Shown here: positions 23,984-32,398 of the stretch, in pieces
How the letters are laid out: every line of letters starts with the position of its first letter
Numbering within the stretch: the first letter of the stretch is position 1
NCBI GenBank assembly: GCA_964643965.1
Contig: CAZXVH010000045.1
Span: 1-34,607 of the forward strand
Length of the DNA stretch: 34,607 nucleotides
Direction: 5' to 3'
Origin: GCA-2746795 sp964643965
GTDB taxonomy: Bacteria > Chloroflexota > Anaerolineae > Promineifilales > Promineifilaceae
Program-made: the position numbers and the translations under genes
Notes under the pieces: model-generated
Told to the model about the DNA's origin: nothing
Databases searched by the model: none
The model's input: the letters and a program-made list of their open reading frames with translations, nothing else

Positions 23984-25396
23984 ATGTTAACACTTGGCTT
24001 TTTCTTACAGGTATTGAGCAAACGTGAAGCGACCGGAAACACCCCGGCCGTTTCTGATGTTGTGGTGGACAGCCGCGAGGCTGTTCCCGGCAGCGTTTTT
24101 GTCGCCCTGCCTGGGGAAAAAGTGGATGGGCATGATTATGTGGCAGACGCCTTTGCCCGCGGCGCTATCGCCGCCCTGGTAGAGCGCGAAATCCCCAATT
24201 TTCCCATCCTCGATTTGCGCCGTGAGCAGCCCGAGCAGGATATCCTCTCCATTACGTCGCCCGTTTGCCTGCTGGTCGATGACAGCGTGGCCGCCATGCA
24301 AACGGTAGCCCAGGCGTGGCGGGCGCAGTTTGCTACCGAAATCATTGGCATCACCGGCAGCGTAGGCAAAACATCCACCAAAGAGCTGGCCTACTCCGTC
24401 CTCTCGCAGCGTTACCGCACCTTGAAATCGCCGGGCAACCGCAACAGCATTTTAGGGCTGCCGCCGGTGCTGCTGGCCCTACGGCCGGAACACGAATACG
24501 CCATCTTTGAAATGGGCATGTATACCCCTGGCGAGATCGCCCGCCTGTGTGAAATGACACAACCCACCATCGGCGTGATCACCATGATTGGCCCCGTTCA
24601 CCTGGAGCGGGCGGGCAGCATTGAGGCCATCGTGGCCGCCAAACAGGAGTTGGTGGAAGCGCTGCCGGCCGATGGCGTGGCAATTTTAAACAAAGACAAT
24701 GCCCGCACCATGAGCATGGCGGCGCATACCAAAGCGCGGGTGTTCACCTATGGCCTGAATCGCAGCGCCGATTTATGGGCCAACAATATTGAGTCGATGG
24801 GGCTGGAAGGCATCCGCTTTACGCTGCACCGGGGACGAGAAGCCTTAAACGTGCAGGTTCCACTGCTGGGGCGCCACAGCGTGCATACGTCGCTGCGGGC
24901 GGCGGCGGTGGGTCTGGTGACGGGGCTCTCTTGGGAGCAAATTGTGGCCGGCCTGTCCAGTTCGCGGGTGCAGCTGCGTTTGGTGGCGGCGTCCGGGCCA
25001 CGTGGCTCTACCATTATTGATGATACCTATAATTCCAACCCGGATTCGGCGCTGGCCGCTTTGAATTTGCTACAAGATTTAGACGGCCGTCGCGTGGCAG
25101 TCTTGGGGGATATGCTGGAGTTGGGCTACCTGGAAGAAGAGGGTCACCGGCTGGTCGGCCGCCGGGCGGCGGATGTGGCTCAGGTTTTGGTGACGATGGG
25201 GCAGCGCGCCCGCTGGGTGGGTCAAGAAGCGCTCAAAGTGGGTATGCCGTCTGACCGGGTGCATATGGTAGATGATATAGAAACGGCCGTTGCCACCTTG
25301 CAAGACCTCATCCAACCCCACGACATGATCTTGATCAAAGGCTCGTTGGGCATGCACATGAGCCGCATCGTGTCCGCTTTGGGGGTAGAGATATGA
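23984..25396 (+). CDS. murF: UDP-N-acetylmuramoyl-tripeptide--D-alanyl-D-alanine ligase
   Basis: 470 residues from the ATG at 23984; a longer frame to 23945 would translate the repeat spacer. It has the MurF N-terminal SDVVVDSREAVPGSVFVALPG region, the ATP loop IIGITGSVGKTSTKE, SPGNRNSILGLP, and the C-terminal DDTYNSNPDS region. It adds D-Ala-D-Ala to the UDP-MurNAc tripeptide in the cytoplasm, using the product of ddl at 33436. murE, which normally lies just before murF, is absent. It is coupled to mraY by an ATGA overlap. Confidence 0.95.
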   Translation: MLTLGFFLQVLSKREATGNTPAVSDVVVDSREAVPGSVFVALPGEKVDGHDYVADAFARGAIAALVEREIPNFPILDLRREQPEQDILSITSPVCLLVDDSVAAMQTVAQAWRAQFATEIIGITGSVGKTSTKELAYSVLSQRYRTLKSPGNRNSILGLPPVLLALRPEHEYAIFEMGMYTPGEIARLCEMTQPTIGVITMIGPVHLERAGSIEAIVAAKQELVEALPADGVAILNKDNARTMSMAAHTKARVFTYGLNRSADLWANNIESMGLEGIRFTLHRGREALNVQVPLLGRHSVHTSLRAAAVGLVTGLSWEQIVAGLSSSRVQLRLVAASGPRGSTIIDDTYNSNPDSALAALNLLQDLDGRRVAVLGDMLELGYLEEEGHRLVGRRAADVAQVLVTMGQRARWVGQEALKVGMPSDRVHMVDDIETAVATLQDLIQPHDMILIKGSLGMHMSRIVSALGVEI

Positions 25397-26400
25397 TATT
25401 CGCTCTCACCGTGGCTGCCATGACCTTCGTGCTGGCCGTTATCTGGGGCGGCCCCTTCATTGAAATGATGAAACGGCTCAAGTTGGGCGCTCAAATTCGC
25501 ATTGAAGGGCCGCAAACCCATATGGCGAAGATGGGTACGCCGACCATGGGCGGTATCCTCATCGTGGGTTGGGTGGTGCTTGTCACAATCATCGTCAACA
25601 TTGTCGTGATTATCCAGGTGGCGGAAGTAGCGGAAAGCGTCATTATTCCGCTGGGTGTGATGGTGGCTTACTCCGTGCTGGGCGGCATCGACGATTACCT
25701 CGGTTTACATCCCCGGCCGCATGGGGAAAAAGGGATGCGGGCGCGGGTTAAGATTTGGTGGCAGCTGAGCATTGCTTTTGTTGCCGCCGCTTTACTTTAC
25801 TTTGTCACCAATGACGGTCATGGCTGGGTAGGTGTACCGACCGTGCCGGTACTGCTCGACATCGGCCTGTTGTATATTCCCATCGCCGTTGTCATCATCA
25901 CCGGCACGGCTAACGCCGTCAATATCACTGATGGTCTTGATGGGCTGGCCGGTACGATTGTGGCGGTAGCTTTTATTGCTTATGGCATCATCGCTTTTTT
26001 ACAGGACCCTAATTTCGATGATCCTAATTTCTTGTTGAACTTTGCTTTTGTCACGGTGGGCGCTTGTTTTGCTTTTCTCTGGTACAACGCCAAACCGGCG
26101 CAAATGTTTATGGGGGACGTGGGATCGCAGGCGTTGGGCGGCGCCTTGGGCGTGGTGGCCCTGATGACCAACCAATGGTTGATTTTGCCTGTCATCGCGG
26201 TGGTGCCATATGCTTCGATGGCTTCGACGACGTTACAAGTTTTATATTTTAAGGCGACCGGTGGTAAACGGTTGTTTAAGATGGCGCCCCTACACCATCA
26301 TTTTGAGCTGATCGGCTGGAGCGAGACACAAATTGTGCAGCGCTGGTGGCTGGTCGCCATTTTGGCGGCGATGGTAGGCGTGGCGTTGGCGCTGGTTTAA
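25393..26400 (+). CDS. mraY: Phospho-N-acetylmuramoyl-pentapeptide transferase
   Basis: 335 residues with about ten membrane spans. Diagnostic motifs include MAKMGTPTMGGILI, GGIDDYLG, the aspartate-rich NAVNITDGLDGLAGT, FMGDVGSQALGG and MAPLHHHFEL. It transfers phospho-MurNAc-pentapeptide to undecaprenyl phosphate, making lipid I at the inner face of the membrane. The ATG overlaps the murF stop by four bases. Confidence 0.97.
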   Translation: MIFALTVAAMTFVLAVIWGGPFIEMMKRLKLGAQIRIEGPQTHMAKMGTPTMGGILIVGWVVLVTIIVNIVVIIQVAEVAESVIIPLGVMVAYSVLGGIDDYLGLHPRPHGEKGMRARVKIWWQLSIAFVAAALLYFVTNDGHGWVGVPTVPVLLDIGLLYIPIAVVIITGTANAVNITDGLDGLAGTIVAVAFIAYGIIAFLQDPNFDDPNFLLNFAFVTVGACFAFLWYNAKPAQMFMGDVGSQALGGALGVVALMTNQWLILPVIAVVPYASMASTTLQVLYFKATGGKRLFKMAPLHHHFELIGWSETQIVQRWWLVAILAAMVGVALALV

Positions 26401-26432
26401 TGGTCAGTTTCCAATGGTCAGTAAGTGCGCTG

Positions 26433-26481
26433 CACTGTTCACTGTCCACTGCCCACTGTTCACTGCCCACTGTTCACTGAT
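26433..26481. repeat. Heptamer array CACTGNN (7 units) abutting murD
   Basis: CACTGTT, CACTGTC, CACTGCC, CACTGTT, CACTGCC, CACTGTT, CACTGAT, with the last base directly before the murD ATG. The unit is the reverse complement of the AGTGGAC arrays at 32339 and 33361. No Shine-Dalgarno fits in it. Confidence 0.9.
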
Positions 26482-27831
26482 ATGGACGCACTTTACGGTA
26501 AACATCTGGTTATTTTGGGTCTGGCCCGGCAGGGCAAGGCGTTGGCCCGGTTTGCAGCGCAGGCCGGCGCCCGGGTGACGATTACGGATTTACGCTCAGC
26601 GGAAACATTACAGCCGGCATTGGCCGATTTGAGCGATCTGGATATTGAATTTATTTTAGGAGAACATCCCATGAGTTTATTGAATGAAGCGGATATGGTA
26701 GCCATTAGCGGCGGGGTGCCGGCAAATGCCCCGTTGGTGCAGGCTGCCCGCGCCCGAAATATTCCGGTGACGAATGATTCGCAGGAATTTATGAAACGAG
26801 CGCCAACGGCCGTTATCGGCATCACCGGTTCGGCAGGCAAAACCACCACCACCGCCCTCACCGGCGTCATGGGTCAAATCTCAGGGCGCACCACCTGGGT
26901 GGGCGGCAATATCGGCCGGCCGCTCATCGCCGACCTGCATAAGATGGGACCGGAAGATATGGTGGTGCAGGAGCTTTCCAGTTTTCAGCTAGAAATCTGG
27001 GACCAAAGCCCGCCTGTGGCCGCTGTGCTGAATGTGACGCCCAATCACCTGGATCGGCACAAAAGCATGACCGCTTACGCCGACGCCAAAGCCAATATCC
27101 TGCGCTTCCAACAAGAGACGGACATCGCCGTGTTGGCCGCCGATGATCCCGGCGCCTGGGCGCTGGAAAGCGAGGTGCAGGGACGGCTGCGCACCTTTAG
27201 CTTGCGCGGCGTAGTCGAAGATGGGGCGTTTGTGCGGGATAATGAGGTGTGGCTGCGCAACGGCCGGGAGAAGCGGGTCTGCTCGCTGGACGACATCCAG
27301 TTACGCGGGCGGCACAACATCCTCAACGTGCTGGCAGCCGTCACTTTGGCTGACAGCGTGGATGTGCCGGTCGAGGCAATAGCTCAGGCCATCCGCACCT
27401 TCAAGGGTGTGGAACATCGCCTGGAACTGGTGCGTGAACTGAATGGCGTGCGTTATATCAATGATTCCATCGCCACAGCCCCGGAGCGGACGCTGGCGGC
27501 GTTAGCCGCTTTTGATGAACCGCTCATTTTACTGGCTGGCGGCCGGGATAAGGAGATGGCCTGGGACGAATGGACAGAGCAAGTGGCCCGGCGTGTCAAA
27601 CAGGTGATCCTGTTTGGCGATCTGGCTGAGATGCTGGCGGGGCGTTTGGAAACGGCCGTTTACCACCCCGTCAGCCGGGGCCAAAACCTGGCAGAAGCAG
27701 TGAAGAGTGCGGCGGCCATCGCCCAACCCGGCGACGTGGTGCTGCTCTCGCCCGGCGGAACCAGTTTCGACGCCTTCACCGATTTTGCCGAACGCGGCGA
27801 GGTTTTCCGCCAACTGGTCAACGCCCTTTAA
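26482..27831 (+). CDS. murD: UDP-N-acetylmuramoyl-L-alanine--D-glutamate ligase
   Basis: 449 residues from ATG 26482, the first codon after the repeat array; an upstream frame to 26425 would translate repeats and is rejected. N-terminal Rossmann motif LVILGLARQGKALARF, ATP loop VIGITGSAGKTTTT, VTPNHLDRHKSM, and LLAGGRDKEM and LLSPGGTSFDAF near the C-terminus are all MurD features. It adds D-Glu to UDP-MurNAc-L-Ala in the cytoplasm. Two AACGGCCGTT copies (26805, 27651) are read as Thr-Ala-Val. Confidence 0.96.
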   Translation: MDALYGKHLVILGLARQGKALARFAAQAGARVTITDLRSAETLQPALADLSDLDIEFILGEHPMSLLNEADMVAISGGVPANAPLVQAARARNIPVTNDSQEFMKRAPTAVIGITGSAGKTTTTALTGVMGQISGRTTWVGGNIGRPLIADLHKMGPEDMVVQELSSFQLEIWDQSPPVAAVLNVTPNHLDRHKSMTAYADAKANILRFQQETDIAVLAADDPGAWALESEVQGRLRTFSLRGVVEDGAFVRDNEVWLRNGREKRVCSLDDIQLRGRHNILNVLAAVTLADSVDVPVEAIAQAIRTFKGVEHRLELVRELNGVRYINDSIATAPERTLAALAAFDEPLILLAGGRDKEMAWDEWTEQVARRVKQVILFGDLAEMLAGRLETAVYHPVSRGQNLAEAVKSAAAIAQPGDVVLLSPGGTSFDAFTDFAERGEVFRQLVNAL

Positions 27832-27843
27832 AAGGATAAGAGC

Positions 27844-27907
27844 TGACTACCCAACTACCCGACTACAGGACTATCCGACTATTCGACTACCAGACTACAG
27901 GACTAAA
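27844..27907. repeat. Octamer array NGACTANN (8 units) before ftsW
   Basis: TGACTACC, CAACTACC, CGACTACA, GGACTATC, CGACTATT, CGACTACC, AGACTACA, GGACTAAA, ending two bases before the ftsW ATG. The unit is the reverse complement of the GTCGGATA array at 34561. Confidence 0.9.
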
Positions 27908-27909
27908 TC

Positions 27910-29070
27910 ATGAGTACAGTAAATGTGGTAAGAAAACAGAGCAATTTAGTGAGGCCGGGCATCCGCTTTCGCTTTGATTATTGGCTGGTGCTGGCGGCGG
28001 CCGGGCTGCTCATTTTGGGCATGATGATGGTTTATTCCACCACCTTTGACTATGGCCTGTTGTTCAAAGATGAACCGACCTTTTATTTTGAGCGCCAATT
28101 TATTGCCATGCTGTTGGGCCTGGCCGGTATCGTGGTGGTGATGCAGTTTGATTACCATGTGTTCCGTTATTTTTCGGTGCCCTTTTTGGGTCTGACGCTG
28201 GTGGGTTTAGCCATCGTCCTCTTTTTTGGCGAGGCGATTTTGGGGGCGCAGCGTGGTTTTTATGAAGGCTCTTACCAGCCGTCCGAGGTGGCGAAGCTGG
28301 CCGTCATTTTGTATATCGCCCATTGGCTGTCTTCCAAAGGGGACCGCATCAAGGATATTACTTACGGCTTGCTGCCTTTTTCGGTGATTACCGGGGTAGT
28401 TTGTGCCTTTATTGTGCAGCAGCCAGACTTGTCAACGGCCGTTCTCATTGCCCTCATCTGCTTCACCTTGTTCTTCATTGCCGGGGCGGATTGGCGGCAG
28501 TTTGCGGTGGCGCTGGCTGTGGGCGGCGTGGTTTTCTTCATTTTGGTCAACACCCTGCCTCACGCTGCTGCCCGCATGGAAGCATATAAAGAGACGCTGC
28601 GTGACCCGGCGCAGGCCAGTTGGCATGTGCAACAGGCGCTCATTGCCCTGGGTCGCGGCGGCATGTTTGGCGTGGGTATTGGCCAAAGCACCCAAAAATT
28701 TGGGCCGCTGCCGGCCGCCCATACCGATGGCGTCTTTGCAATTTTGGGTGAAGAGTTGGGTTTGCTGGGGGCGTTGGCCTTTTTGGGCTTGATGGTGTTC
28801 CTGGTGTGGCGCGGCGTCAAAATTGCCCTGAATGCGCGAGACAGCTACGGTTATTTGCTGGCGATGGGTGTGGTCTGCTGGCTGAGTTATCAGGCGTTGA
28901 TCAATGTGGCGGTGATAACGGCCGTTATCCCCTTCACCGGTATTCCCCTGCCTTTTATGAGTTATGGCGGGTCGTCGCTTTTATTTACCCTGGTCGGTAT
29001 TGGCATCCTGCTCAACATCTCGCGGGATGCGGCCCTGGATCGCCGCCCTCAGCCGGAACGAAGCAAGTAG
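27910..29070 (+). CDS. ftsW: SEDS peptidoglycan glycosyltransferase FtsW
   Basis: 386 residues with eight or more membrane spans. SEDS signatures are clear: GLLILGMMMVYSTT in span 1, YQPSEVAKLAVILYIAHWLS, the long loop with GRGGMFGVGIGQSTQKFG then LPAAHTDGVFAILGEELG, and PFMSYGGSSLLF near the C-terminus. It polymerises lipid II into septal glycan together with the class B PBP encoded at 22231. murG begins eight bases after its stop. Confidence 0.95.
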   Translation: MSTVNVVRKQSNLVRPGIRFRFDYWLVLAAAGLLILGMMMVYSTTFDYGLLFKDEPTFYFERQFIAMLLGLAGIVVVMQFDYHVFRYFSVPFLGLTLVGLAIVLFFGEAILGAQRGFYEGSYQPSEVAKLAVILYIAHWLSSKGDRIKDITYGLLPFSVITGVVCAFIVQQPDLSTAVLIALICFTLFFIAGADWRQFAVALAVGGVVFFILVNTLPHAAARMEAYKETLRDPAQASWHVQQALIALGRGGMFGVGIGQSTQKFGPLPAAHTDGVFAILGEELGLLGALAFLGLMVFLVWRGVKIALNARDSYGYLLAMGVVCWLSYQALINVAVITAVIPFTGIPLPFMSYGGSSLLFTLVGIGILLNISRDAALDRRPQPERSK

Positions 29071-29078
29071 CGTACCTG

Positions 29079-30200
29079 ATGAAGCTCTTGGTTTGCGCCG
29101 GCGGCACAGGCGGCGGTATTTATCCGGCATTAACGGCCGTTACCGAACTGGAACGCCTCGGCCTTAAAAAAGAGCAAATCCTGTGGGTAGGAACACAGGG
29201 CGAAATGGAAGAAAAACTGGTGCCGCCGGCCGGCATCCAGTTAGAGAAAATACGTGGCGGCGCTGTTGTCGGCGTGAAGCCACAGGTGATGGTGAAACAT
29301 TTGGCACAATTGACGTGGAGTTTAGGCACAGCCCACAACCTCATACGCTCCTTTAAACCGGATGTCATGTTTATGACCGGCGGCTACATGTCCGTGCCGG
29401 TGGCTCTGGCCGCCCGTCTGCACAAAGTCCCCATTGTTATCTTTTTGCCGGATGTGGAGCCGGGTTCCGCCATCAAAACCGTTGTGCCCTGGGCCAAAGC
29501 CGTGGCTTGCACGACCGACCTGTCGAGCGAATTTGTGTCCGCCAACAAAATGATCGTCACCGGCTATCCGGTGCGTTCTGAAATTCGCGCCGCCACCAAG
29601 ATCAGCAAAACAGAAGCGCTGGCTGCCTTTGATTTACTGCCGGGACGCAAAACTTTGTTTGTCTTTGGCGGCAGCCGCGGCTCCTGGAACATCAACAAGG
29701 CGCTGATGGATAATTTACCGGCGCTGCTGGCGCAGATCCAGGTCATCCATGTCAGCGGAGCCACCACCTGGCCGCAAGTAGCAGAATTTGCCGCCGCCTT
29801 GCCGGATGATCAGCGCCAATGGTATCGGCCGTTTCCTTATCTACATGAAAAGATGGGACCCGCTTTCCGCGCCGCCGATTTGGTTTTAGCCAGAGCCGGG
29901 GCCAGCATGTTGGGTGAAGCGCCGGCCTTTGGCCTGCCATCCATCATGGTTCCGCTCACCTTTGCCTGGCGCTACCAAAAAGTTAACGCTGACTACTTGT
30001 CTGCGCATGGGGCAGCTTTACAATCCACCGATGAACAGTTGCCAGACGAAATCGTGTCACTGGTACTCGACTTGTTCAACGACGAAACCCGTTTCCGGCC
30101 GATGCAAGAAGCGGCTAAATCTTTAGACAAACCCCATGCCTCGGCTCAATTAGCGCAGATCATCGCGCAAACAGGACAGGTTCGAGGAGGAGCTGCATGA
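29079..30200 (+). CDS. murG: MurG (undecaprenyl-PP-MurNAc-pentapeptide GlcNAc transferase)
   Basis: 373 residues from ATG 29079; a longer frame reaching back into ftsW is rejected. GT-B fold features include CAGGTGGGIYPALTAVTEL, MTGGYMSVPVALAAR, VFGGSRGSWNINKAL and RAGASMLGEAPAFGLPSIMVP. It adds GlcNAc to lipid I, giving lipid II, at the inner face of the membrane. The family's N-terminal GGTGGH has Gly13 in place of the histidine, which in E. coli MurG is conserved in the acceptor-site loop. The CvpA-like gene overlaps its end by four bases. Confidence 0.93.
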   Translation: MKLLVCAGGTGGGIYPALTAVTELERLGLKKEQILWVGTQGEMEEKLVPPAGIQLEKIRGGAVVGVKPQVMVKHLAQLTWSLGTAHNLIRSFKPDVMFMTGGYMSVPVALAARLHKVPIVIFLPDVEPGSAIKTVVPWAKAVACTTDLSSEFVSANKMIVTGYPVRSEIRAATKISKTEALAAFDLLPGRKTLFVFGGSRGSWNINKALMDNLPALLAQIQVIHVSGATTWPQVAEFAAALPDDQRQWYRPFPYLHEKMGPAFRAADLVLARAGASMLGEAPAFGLPSIMVPLTFAWRYQKVNADYLSAHGAALQSTDEQLPDEIVSLVLDLFNDETRFRPMQEAAKSLDKPHASAQLAQIIAQTGQVRGGAA

Positions 30201-30772
30201 TAAATATTGGCACCATGTTCTGGCTGTTAGTCGCTTTATTTGCCATTATGGGCACAATGCGCGGCTGGACAAAAGAAGTCATCGCCACTTCAGGCTTGAT
30301 CCTGGCTTTGTTTTTTGTCAATCAATTTGGCAGCGTCCTCATGAATTGGTTGAGCAGCTCCGGCCAGATAGATACAGAGCAAATTCGGCGACAGATATTT
30401 TATCTTTTCTCAATTACGACCTGGATCATCGCCTTTTTCAGCTATCAAGGCCCGGCTTTAGCCGGCGGCAAAGTGGCGGCGCGTTTGCGCATCCGTGACA
30501 GTTTGCAAGATAAATTTATGGGATTAGTGGTTGGTGGTATCAATGGCTATCTGCTCATTGGCGCTACCCTGTCTTATTTGGAGTATATCCTTGAATCTGT
30601 GGGTAATTGGGTGCGGCTGCCGGCCGGTGTGCCTTATCCTTTTTCGGTGGAAACCATTAGTCGAGTAAGCATTGAGCCATTGATGTCTTTACTGCCGATG
30701 CCGATCCTGGCGCCTTATTTACCCATTTTATTGGTGATTGTGTTCTTGTTTGTCATTATTGTGATGATTTAG
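30197..30772 (+). CDS. CvpA-like membrane protein between murG and murC
   Basis: 191 residues, about five membrane spans. The N-terminus has IMGTMRGWTKEVIATSGLIL, the CvpA-type G-x-x-RG pattern before a Gly/Leu span, and LQDKFMGLVVGGINGYLLIG resembles the CvpA GxxxGxxxG-like region. CvpA family proteins are linked to colicin V production and envelope stress; the role here is unknown. The ATGA overlap with murG suggests coupled expression with wall synthesis. This is an unusual dcw member. The family call is tentative. Confidence 0.55.
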   Translation: MINIGTMFWLLVALFAIMGTMRGWTKEVIATSGLILALFFVNQFGSVLMNWLSSSGQIDTEQIRRQIFYLFSITTWIIAFFSYQGPALAGGKVAARLRIRDSLQDKFMGLVVGGINGYLLIGATLSYLEYILESVGNWVRLPAGVPYPFSVETISRVSIEPLMSLLPMPILAPYLPILLVIVFLFVIIVMI

Positions 30773-30890
30773 AGAAAGAAAGAGCTGACAGGTTTATTAC
30801 GGAATCTTACCGGTCAAACATTTTGTGTGGCAAATAATCTTTACAGACCAGGCCGTTCGTAAATTTATCAGGTCTAAAAATTAGGAAAAC
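30773..30890. other. Non-coding spacer before murC
   Basis: 118 bases without a credible gene. TTTACA followed 17 bases later by ATTTAT is a very weak promoter candidate. GGAAAAC gives murC a good Shine-Dalgarno (TTAGGA). It is the only sizeable dcw spacer without heptamer or octamer arrays. Confidence 0.4.
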
Positions 30891-32330
30891 ATGAATTCAG
30901 GGTTTAAATTACGCAGAGGTATGCATATTCACATCGTGGGTATTGGCGGCTCAGGCATGTCGGCCATTGCGCGAGTGCTGCTGGGGCGCGGTATGGTTGT
31001 CTCTGGCTCTGATATGCAAAGCAATGTCTTAACGGCCGCTTTAGCCGCTGACGGAGCCACGATATTTGAAGGCCACCAGGCAGAAAATATTGCCGGCGCT
31101 GAGGCCCTGCTCATCTCTTCTGCCGTGCCCCGAGATAATCCTGAAATCGCAGCGGCGCGGGCGCTCAGCCTGCCCATCTTGAAACGGGCGGATCTGTTGG
31201 GCGAGTTGATGGTGGATACCATTGGCATCGCGGTGGCTGGTTCCCATGGCAAGACGACCACCACCGGCATGATCGCCCAGATTTTGATGGAGGCAGACTT
31301 GGACCCCACGGTGATTATGGGAGGGACACTGCCCACGATGGAGAGTAACGGCCGTTTCGGGCAAGGCGACTATTTTGTGGTAGAAGCCGACGAGTATGAC
31401 AACATGTTCCTTGGCCTGCGTCCGGAAGTAGCCGTCATTACCAGCATCGAACATGACCATCCCGATCTGTTCCGCACCGAGGCGGAATACCTCAACGCCT
31501 TCCGCCAGTTTGTCACGCTGCTGCCCGATGGCGGCCGTTTGATCGTTAGCGCCGAAGACGCCGGGGTGCAGAAGCTGCTCAAAGAACTGAACTTGAGCAA
31601 TGTAGAGATTACGACATTTGCGCTGGTGGGTGAGGGAGGAACGGCCGTTTCTCCTAAGAAAAATACCATTGCCGCCGACATCACCGCCACCGACTGCCGG
31701 CCGAATCCATTGGGCGGTATGGACTTTATTGTCGAAGATCAGGGTGAACTGGTGGGGCTGGCCCGGCTGCGTGTGCCGGGCGAACACAATGTGCGCAATG
31801 CTTTGGCCGCCATCATCATCGCCTTGGATTTAGGGGTCGATTTTGCCATCATCCGCCAGGCGTTGGCCGATTTTGGCGGTATGAGCCGCCGCTTCCAGAT
31901 TTTAGGCGAGGTGGGTCATGTCACCATTATCGACGACTACGCCCATCATCCCACGGAGATCAAGGCCACATTGGCCGCTGCCCGCCAACAGTTTCCCGGC
32001 CGGCGCATTTGGGCGGTGTGGCAGCCGCACACCTACAGCCGCACCAAACTGCTGGTGGAGGAATTCGCCCAGAGCTTTGATGACGCCGACCGGGTGGTGG
32101 CCCTGGATATTTACCGCAGCCGCGAACAGGATAACCTGGGCATCGACACCTCCGTGGTGCTGGCGGCCATGACCCATGCTAATGCTGTCCACATCGCCAG
32201 TAAACGCGAGGCCGCCGACTATATCTTGGACCGCGTCCGCCCTGATGACGTGATTTTGACCCTGGGCGCGGGTGATGGCAATGAGGTGGGCCAGTGGATA
32301 TTGGCTGATTTGGAGAAGAGGATTAGTTGA
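30891..32330 (+). CDS. murC: UDP-N-acetylmuramate--L-alanine ligase
   Basis: 479 residues. N-terminal IHIVGIGGSGMSAIARVLL, ATP loop VAGSHGKTTTTGM, DYFVVEADEYDNMFL, ITSIEHDHPDLF, and DDYAHHPTEIKATL near the C-terminus are definitive MurC motifs. It adds the first residue, L-Ala, to UDP-MurNAc in the cytoplasm. A good ribosome site (AGGA, six bases upstream) supports the ATG at 30891. Two AACGGCCGTT copies (31347 as Asn-Gly-Arg, 31640 as Thr-Ala-Val). Confidence 0.97.
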   Translation: MNSGFKLRRGMHIHIVGIGGSGMSAIARVLLGRGMVVSGSDMQSNVLTAALAADGATIFEGHQAENIAGAEALLISSAVPRDNPEIAAARALSLPILKRADLLGELMVDTIGIAVAGSHGKTTTTGMIAQILMEADLDPTVIMGGTLPTMESNGRFGQGDYFVVEADEYDNMFLGLRPEVAVITSIEHDHPDLFRTEAEYLNAFRQFVTLLPDGGRLIVSAEDAGVQKLLKELNLSNVEITTFALVGEGGTAVSPKKNTIAADITATDCRPNPLGGMDFIVEDQGELVGLARLRVPGEHNVRNALAAIIIALDLGVDFAIIRQALADFGGMSRRFQILGEVGHVTIIDDYAHHPTEIKATLAAARQQFPGRRIWAVWQPHTYSRTKLLVEEFAQSFDDADRVVALDIYRSREQDNLGIDTSVVLAAMTHANAVHIASKREAADYILDRVRPDDVILTLGAGDGNEVGQWILADLEKRIS

Positions 32331-32338
32331 CTGTTAAA

Positions 32339-32387
32339 AGTGGACAGTGGACAGTGGATAGTGGACAGTGGACAGTGAACGGTGAAA
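32339..32387. repeat. Heptamer array AGTGGAC (about 7 units) before murB
   Basis: AGTGGAC, AGTGGAC, AGTGGAT, AGTGGAC, AGTGGAC, AGTGAAC, GGTGAAA. It starts eight bases past the murC stop and ends 11 bases before the murB ATG. Confidence 0.9.
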
Positions 32388-32398
32388 AGCGAGAGCGT

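Noticed and set aside
26425..26481. N-terminal extensions of murD, murB, ddl, murF and mraZ
   Set aside because: The extra residues are translations of tandem repeats or the MraZ operator; the family N-terminus begins at the downstream ATG in each case.
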